In this document: one piece after another, positions 57,960-64,000 of the stretch
Layout of the letters: each line of letters begins with the position of its first letter
Position numbering within the stretch: the stretch's first letter is position 1
Source of the DNA: Craterostigma plantagineum
Lineage: Eukaryota; Streptophyta; Magnoliopsida; Lamiales; Linderniaceae
DNA: 64,000 nt
Reading direction: 5' to 3'
Assembly: GCA_027422505.1 (NCBI GenBank)
Contig: JAPQWV010000302.1
Location: 186,001-250,000, forward strand
The notes under the pieces: generated by a model
The model's input: the letters and a program-made list of their open reading frames with translations, nothing else
Databases searched by the model: none
Told to the model about the DNA's origin: nothing
Translations under genes and position numbers: made by a program

Positions 57960-58979
57960 TTCGGACATTGGCTTGCGATATGCCCAAGGCCTGACACCTA
58001 AAACACATGATGTCACAGTTTCTTGTCACTGGAGCGTCAAACTTCTTCGGGGTGCTTGCAGTTGCAATTGGCGTTGTTGCGCTCGTCGAACTACTTGGCT
58101 TGGACGTTTCTCCACGTGGTCTGAATTGATTCCGCTCTCCAGCATCATTGCTCCTCTTCCACGTGGACTGTTCAGAAAGTCGTGAATTCTTTGAGTCCCC
58201 TCGTCTTGAGCTGCCTCTCTATTTTTACCACTAACTGTATCAGCTCTTCTAGTTCCACATAGTGTTGCAGCTCAACTAAATCTGAATTCAGCCCAGAGAG
58301 AAATCGGGCCATCGTTGACTCACGATCCTCAACAATGTTGGCACGGATCATGACGATGTCCATATCGCGGTAGTATTCTTCAACAGTACGGCTGCCCTGT
58401 CATAACCTTTGGGAGTTTCTGTTATAACTCTCGATAGTAGAGAGGCGGCATATACCATTTAAGCATTATAGCCTTCATTTCCTCCCATGTCTCGACCGCA
58501 CGCTCACCAGCTCGCCTCCTCGTCGTCGACAATTGGTCCCACCAAACAACCGCATAGTAAGTAAATTCAGCCGCGGCTAAGGTTACCTTTCTGGCTCCGT
58601 ATAGTTGTGGCAGTTGAAGTGAATTGGTCTTGGTCTCCCATTCGAAATACGCCTCTGAATCACTCTTGTCCTGGAACATTGGGATCTTCTGTTTGATGCC
58701 TCTACTGTCATCATGATCACGCTCGGGCTGCCTCCTTTGTTGTTGATCTTCTTCGTCAAATTCGTCGTTAGAGAATAAGTGATTTTCCTCTCTGTAGTCA
58801 CGTGCTCGAAAAGATCCATTGCGATTATGTTGTGCGGCTGCTTCGACTTGATCTATTCGCTCGTTTATCGCCTCAAGTTGTTGCATCATTCGCTGCATCT
58901 CGGCGGTGATTGCTTCCACGAATAATCGATTACTTGGATTGGCGATGTCGTTATTGTCAGATTTGGAGCCATCTGACAT
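57960..58979 (-). pseudogene. CRM-like gag
   Basis: Starts MSDGSKSDNNDIANPSNRLF at 58979, has a coiled-coil stretch (MQRMMQQLEAINERIDQVEA) and the Gag core (QKIPMFQDKSDSEAYFEWET, AAEFTYYAVVWWDQLSTTRR, VETWEEMKAIMLKWYMPPLY). After a shift near 58420 it continues with MDIVMIRANIVEDRESTMAR, VELQHYVELEELI. A CCHC knuckle near 57975-58010 (CFRCQ..GHIASQC) is broken by one base. Confidence 0.88.
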
Positions 58980-59058
58980 AGTGTCTGAATTATTTTTTTC
59001 TCTTTTTTTCCTTTTTTGTCTTTTTTTTTCTTTTTCTTTTCATCTTTTTTTATTGCAT

Positions 59059-59134
<76 letters not shown>

Positions 59135-59574
59135 CACTCGACAAATATGCTCACTCGGTAGACCCTAAAATCTCTTCTTGTCTTCTTGATCGAATTCGTC
59201 CACTAGTGCTTGGCAACACATTGAAGAAAATAGACCTTGACAGTCGAAATGACTTCTAAGATGCATTGTAGCCCCTAAGAAATCCAAATAAGAATAATAT
59301 GATATATATATCTCCGCAGATTTTTTTATTTTTTTGCTGCAATTTACTACTTGTTTTTTGCTACAATATATATATATTTTCTTTTTCTTTTCGCAGATTT
59401 GTTTTTCTCTTTTTTTTGCAGATTTTTTTTTCGCAGATAACTTTTTTGGAAGAACGGGAAGAAAAAATAAAATATAAAGAACGAAGAAACCTCTGATTTT
59501 GTTACGCAAAAGATTGATGTTGCGCCTTCTTGATTTCTTCGAGCGAACTTAGATAACGAACCAAACGTGGATTA
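58980..59574 (-). repeat. Leader of CRM-like element with (TC)n microsatellite
   Basis: 59063-59130 is about 34 uninterrupted TC dinucleotides beside T-rich runs (58990-59060). On the coding strand this is a GA tract just upstream of the gag ATG. The rest of the leader is T-rich on the plus strand. The long Arg-Glu frame across the microsatellite is not a gene. Confidence 0.85.
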
Positions 59575-59586
59575 GCTCTGATACCA
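59575..59586 (-). other. Primer-binding site of CRM-like element
   Basis: The minus strand reads TGGTATCAGAGC, two bases inside the 5' LTR; complementary to initiator tRNA-Met. Confidence 0.88.
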
Positions 59587-59588
59587 CT

Positions 59589-60297
59589 TGATAAGGAACC
59601 CCGATCTATATCACCCGAGACCCCGGATCCCAAAGTCGCACAGCGTCGATCGCCACGTCGAGAACACTTGATGGATTGAAAGACGCCACGAACGGATGTG
59701 TAAAGCCGTACGATAAGTCTCAGATCTTTTCTCACAACGCACCACTTGTGCAAGAGATAGACGATGTTCGAACGTCGAACGAAAGAGTAACAAAGACTCG
59801 AAGAGATTCAATAATGAAACTCGAAATTATATATATCAAAGTTGGTTCTCTCTAATGAGAAAGACCTATTTATACTAGTAGGCTATGACTAAATATAGAA
59901 ATAGAATAATAACAAACTAATAGATATTTAAGCGAAAATGTAGGAGAATCTTACTAAGTAAATATCTAATTAGTTTGAATATAAAAATCTTGTAAATCTC
60001 GTTCAGATCTGGTCCAAGGACGAAAATTGCATGTTGGTCCTTCAATTCTTCGGTAATTGCACTTTAGTCCCTGAACTTTCCAAAATTGTCATTTCTGCCC
60101 CGATCAAGTTCTTGAAAATTATATTCTGACCCTCTTTATTCGGAGTTGCTATGAACGTGATCTTCTCTTCTTCAAGAACCTTTAATATGAGCGTGTTAAG
60201 TTTTTCGTTGAAGTTCTTTGCTCGAAATCTTGTTACGGACCCGGTCGGTATTTGAATCTTCAACTTAGCTTGCTTCTGATTGGACTCGTTCACATCA
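59589..60297 (-). repeat. 5' LTR of CRM-like element
   Basis: 709 bp, same ends as 53781-54486. The minus strand reads TGATGTGAAC..CCTTATCA. Confidence 0.9.
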
Positions 60298-61258
60298 TAA
60301 CTTCGTCCGAAGCATGTAGACATCATCAACCTCACAATTAAGGTACAACTTCGACGAAGTCGTTGTATTCAAATAAAGACTACCTGCATGATCATATTTA
60401 TCAAGGCGAATCGAAAAAACAGACAAAACTGTGAAGTACCATATACCTCCAAAATATTTAGGATTAACACCCGTTATGATGACAATGACATTTTGGTCAC
60501 CAGTAGACCGGATATCATTACAAAACTCAAGCGCATTCTCGGCACAAACATTGACAAAAGCATCTTTAAAACTGCACGAAACAATGCATTAAAATGAGAT
60601 TTTGTTCGTAAACGAAACCAGTATTCAATATCAAAAAACAAAATACGAAGAATATACCCTTCCAAAATGACTTTTAGAACAGCCCTCCTCGTGTTGCCAT
60701 TATCACCAACATGTCGCTCAATTACTTGCGTAAGCAAACCAGTCACATCTGGAAAAATACATAACAATAATTTGATAGCATTGAAGAGGATATTATAAAA
60801 ATTTCGCAGCACGTCTCAAACATACCAGGCAACTCCTGATTACGACCAGCTAACTTAGTGAATCCATCGAAAGACCGGAAGCGAAACTTGTGAAGGCCTA
60901 TAGAATACGAATCTCCGGAAACCACAACCATGGTAGTATGCTCATTGAACCTCATAGTGTAACGATGATCAGTGATACGGTAGCTAGGAGGTGCATTAAC
61001 AACCTTAAAATTTGTTATAGAAAATAAAAGACCGTCCTTCGAGGAATCCTGGAATTTGCGAGCCATCTGGATTTGGATTGTAGCCTGGATGGTGCCTGTA
61101 CCAACAAATTAAAACTTCATCATATTCAACAAATACAATCCGATTATATGAGAGTAAATAATGTTGAGTAATCAAAATAATATACTAAATAACCTTCTCA
61201 TCCAAGACAATAAGATCAAGACTCATGGTTGTCTCATTTTTACACAAGTTCCTCGATG
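60298..61258 (-). pseudogene. RPA1-like protein, N-terminal part (split gene, 5' side)
   Basis: Exon at 61258-61190: TTMSLDLIVLDEK before gttatt. Exon from about 61100: GTIQATIQIQMARKFQDSSK, DGLLFSITNFKVVNAPPSYR, TMRFNEHTTMVVV, a DUF223-type OB fold. Then DVTGLLTQVIERHVGDNGNT, RRAVLKVILEG and, in another frame, ENALEFCNDIRSTGDQNVIV, ITGVNPKYFG, a second OB fold. The gene continues beyond the CRM-like insertion at 53775. The 5' start is not found. The likely ancestral role is single-strand DNA binding in replication or repair. Confidence 0.7.
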
Positions 61259-62447
61259 TCCAGAAACGGAGAAGACGAACAACAACAGAGACTAAACCAG
61301 ACTTGGGGGTCAGTACCAAGAACACATGATTTAATTAAATCACTTGGCACAATGAGTAAATATATTCGGAAAGTCGTGGGACATAAGTAGCACCTCAAGG
61401 AGGAACAAATCAAACGCTCTTTAAGAAGACGAAACGTTTCGCAGAAATATGCCATGTAAAATGCACTACCGACAGTGAATGCAAGCAAACGCAACGAAAG
61501 ACCTTAGGAATACCCACTATGAATGCACTACTGCCAATACATAAGCAAACGAAATGCACTACAGTAAATAAGAATCATAGATGACCACTCATGCGACGTT
61601 TTTATCACGAAGACGAAACGTTTATTAATTAAGGAAAATATCCGAGTAGAATGCACTACTACCAACGCAGATGACCAAATGAAACCCATTATAACGACCA
61701 GGTACGAAGATAGAACTTAATGCGTTGACGACTCATTAGTGACGACATACACCGTTCAAATAGACCGTCCTGTAGCATTAACCAGGTACACTCATGGAAA
61801 CGATGTTGTACGACCGTTGATGTCACACAACGTTGACCACTCATTAGTGACAACATACACCTTAAAATAGACCGGCCTGATGCATTAACCATGTACAATC
61901 ATGGAAACGATGTTGTACGACTGTTGATGTTACACAACATAATGGGGCAAGACCGCGGTACAAATACACGAACCTCATTAATGGAATACGACCATTGATG
62001 CCCCGTGCAACATAAAACGCATTTACTACAGGGACAATTGCGTAAAAAGACACAACCAAAAGTGAATAAAATCAGTCTGACGACACGTCAACAGAGAATG
62101 AGGTAGCTACATAGTCGTACATTGCATGTAGCCCTAAACAACATAAAACGACATCGTTTGAAGGCAAAAATTGGTGGGCGGGGGAATATTTTGCCGACGT
62201 GTCATCGCATTAGAGACCCTATTCAACTTTTATATATATAATTATTGACAGGGGTGATCTAAGATTCAGCATTACTCTTAACTTGACTACCTGAAAATAG
62301 GAACTTTTGGGATATATAGACTGGTAAGAGGGAGAGCTGGACACCAGAGACTCTGTACGGAAAAGTAGGAAGGGGTCTGATAACGAAGTAGTTTGAGTGG
62401 GAAATATTGGGTAAGGCCGATCAGGAGACACGTGGAGGGCAACGAGT
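61259..62447. other. Gene-free stretch with a 108-bp tandem duplication
   Basis: ACTCATTAGTGACGACATAC.. begins at 61731 and again at 61839 (period 108 bp), sharing GGTACACTCATGGAAACGATGTTGTACGACCG-like words. Repeated AATGCACTACTG words precede it. No gene. The stretch ends abruptly where the second MULE copy starts. Confidence 0.55.
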
Positions 62448-63438
62448 GCCGATTTCCCCTCGACGAATACAGTCAAAGCTCCAAAGCTTTCGGCATTCGA
62501 GCGGCATATCCAGTTCAAGGCAACCAAACTCTGGCCAAAAGTCGAAATTACTCTTTTGACGCTCATGAAGATTACCGGCGCCAAAATCAACGGAAAGCTA
62601 CAACAAACGACCCTGGATGGCACCTCAACCTTGCGACTGAGGGTGTTCCACTCGATGAGATGGTATGCATGAATTACCAAATACCTTTCGTCACCTTTAC
62701 TCAAAATGTGTTGAAAAAGATCTATATTATATTGCAGCACGTCGATGAATGCCTCGCTGGGATCGTCAACTTGCAGAAAGTTAGCAAATCGGTTGCGAGT
62801 TCAGTCGCGTACATACCAACTAGGTTTAAGAAGCTCGTCGATGAGCGAGGGGTGCTAAACCTACTTGGGAAGCCATGTGGGAAAGGCTTCAAGAGATTGC
62901 TCCCATTCGCGCAGGGAGAAGAGGAAGATTGGAAGAGCAGGTCGTGGAATCTAGCGACCCAAGTTGCCATCCCCATGCGTACGCGAGGCCGATGGGCGTT
63001 GTTCGTCGTTGATGTATCAAAAAAGGAGTTCACGATTTATGACTCCGATGCGCATGCTGGCTTCGAGTGGCGCTATATCGCCGACGACGTCAACAAACTT
63101 CGGATCGTAATCGAGGCTATTTTCAAGGAGCTGGGTCTGATAAAACGCATGCCTAACAAGGGCAAGAGCTGGCCAGCTGGTTGGTGTCGCGACTTCAGAA
63201 GACAAAATCAGTAAGTTTTCATGAATGTTGCGTTTTATTTATCGGTCGTCAGTGTTTAAAAATAAGCCTCATGTTGGATTTGATTTTCAGGGGAGAAGCT
63301 GGCGTGGCGATGTTGCGGGCGGCAATGTCGCTTATGATGAAGAAGGACGACGTCTCCCGGCTCAATCAAACTCATAGGAAGGAGTTTAGAAAATACCTCG
63401 CATGTTCTATTTTGAATAATGATTGGGACAGTTTTTAG
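62448..63438 (+). pseudogene. ULP-A2: degenerate ULP1-like protein, 5'-truncated, frames open
   Basis: The frame is open from about 62393 to 63214, then a GT..AG intron (63212-63290), then an exon ending TAG at 63438. Motifs: VDECLAGIVNLQKVSKSVAS, RTRGRWALFVVDVSKKEFTI (Arg where C48 has His), YDSDA (Asp kept), QNQ joined to GEAGVAMLRAAMSLM (Ala where C48 has Cys), ending YLACSILNNDWDSF. No internal stop, in contrast to the copy at 41449. The 5' half of the gene (DUF1985 region) is missing, so it is called a pseudogene, yet the C-terminal domain reads as intact. Confidence 0.8.
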
Positions 63439-64000
63439 TAATTTTGTTTGTTGATTAAAATTTCCTGTGTTGAGTATAAATTTCATGTGTTGAGGAATTC
63501 TCTGTTGAATTTTAATTTTACTTGTTTGATATTAACTTTACGTGTGTTGGATATTAATTTAGGGTTTAGAATTGTGAAAGATTGTGTTTTTCTGTGTTTT
63601 TTTAACTTTTTGTCAGTGAGACTGATGTGTGATTTGACATAAAAATAAAAATAATTCAATTTTAAGTGATTTGACATCTTCACCTGGTTGATATATTAAC
63701 TTTTCAGCTGTTTGCTACACACGCGTTCCCTGCGCGGATCCCCTTAATATAAATGCGGGTACCAGGCTAGTAACGCGCAGGTCCCCTGATCTTTACGCGC
63801 GGGTCCCTTGCTTATATCGCGCAACAATTTGACGGGACCGAACGGGACCCGGCAATAACATGCTCATAATTTTTACGGGACCAATGACGACCCGGGCATC
63901 TCAGTATGGGACTATGTAATATGCGCGGGACCCCTGTTTTGACACGCGGGTCCCCTGACCATAAGATGTGGGTCCCATATGTTCATGTGTGATTTTTGCA
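62448..64000 (+). mobile_element. Second MULE copy (partial), ULP-A arm
   Basis: Homologous to 40897-42660 in the same orientation: ULP-like exons, 3' flank, then the GGGTCCC array (63715 on) and the phrase ATGTTCATGTGnGATTTTTGCA at the end. The left side is cut at about 62448 inside coding DNA; the right side runs off the window. It has one copy of the ~220-bp 3' segment where the first MULE has two. Confidence 0.85.

Larger units (their letters stand above)
53781..60297 (-). mobile_element. Full-length Ty3/gypsy retrotransposon, CRM-like
   Basis: 6.5 kb with LTRs at both ends, a tRNA-Met primer site, gag, protease, reverse transcriptase, RNase H and integrase in gypsy order, and a purine tract AAGAAGAGGGGGA beside the 3' LTR. 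Pol runs on into the 3' LTR and lacks a classic chromodomain, as in the CRM (centromeric retrotransposon of maize) group; sequence wording also fits CRM. Flanks taacc and taact match at four of five bases, which would be a worn target duplication. Several stops and shifts show it is dead. Confidence 0.88.

Noticed and set aside
58886..59137. 83-codon frame with an Arg-Glu repeat
   Set aside because: Translation of the GA/TC microsatellite and adjacent poly-Lys tract; no independent support.
53110..61258. RPA-like gene as part of a Helitron
   Set aside because: No Rep/helicase coding, no TC start or CTRR hairpin end seen; intron structure fits an ordinary RPA1-like gene. A Helitron is not excluded outside the window.

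Overview
This window is nuclear DNA from a flowering plant, almost certainly a eudicot. It holds remains of plant-only protein families (WEB family, ZIFL transporter, ClpD, an LRR receptor kinase), plant transposon families, and introns with plant-like GT..AG borders in AT-rich DNA. I cannot name the species. Nearly everything is transposon or broken gene. Only a few short frames look intact, and none is a convincing complete host gene. The density of nested elements, including a retrotransposon resembling the centromeric CRM group, suggests heterochromatin, perhaps pericentromeric.

Layout. 1-13437: a very long Ty1-copia retrotransposon of Sirevirus type on the minus strand (LTR, primer site, gag, pol, polypurine cluster and a >1000-codon third ORF that runs off the left edge). 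13438-20890: gene-poor DNA with a hAT-like fragment, a copia reverse-transcriptase remnant and a small inverted-repeat element. 20891-22860: a complete, young, non-autonomous LTR element that carries only gag (TR-GAG type) with a perfect 5-bp target duplication. 22866-29700: a mosaic of fragments from at least five, perhaps six, unrelated host genes (LRR-RLK, WEB family twice, possibly a NIP30-like gene, ZIFL, ClpD/ERD1, DExH RNA helicase), with introns retained. 29690-32440: an array of CACGACT-bearing repeats and hairpins. 33090-36165: a Stowaway-like MITE and a 2-kb inverted-repeat element with a 129-bp tandem array.

36404-50750: the main object, a 14.3-kb Mutator-like element (MULE) with ~52-bp terminal inverted repeats and a perfect 9-bp target duplication. 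It holds a mudrA-type transposase, two inverted DUF1985/ULP1-like protease genes (one with catalytic residues, one apparently without), a DEK_C-domain ORF, and GGGACCC-rich arrays that form palindromes. A second partial copy of one arm occupies 62448-64000.

51019-52873: a gamma-glutamyltransferase (glutathione hydrolase) pseudogene with a hAT MITE in an intron. 53110-61258: an RPA1-like gene split by a full-length Ty3/gypsy CRM-like retrotransposon (53781-60297).

How the parts relate: retroelements and MULEs have inserted into, duplicated and probably carried pieces of host genes. The MULE coding parts would supply transposase plus a SUMO-protease-like accessory pair. Stop codons in it that fit C-to-T change suggest long methylation and silencing.
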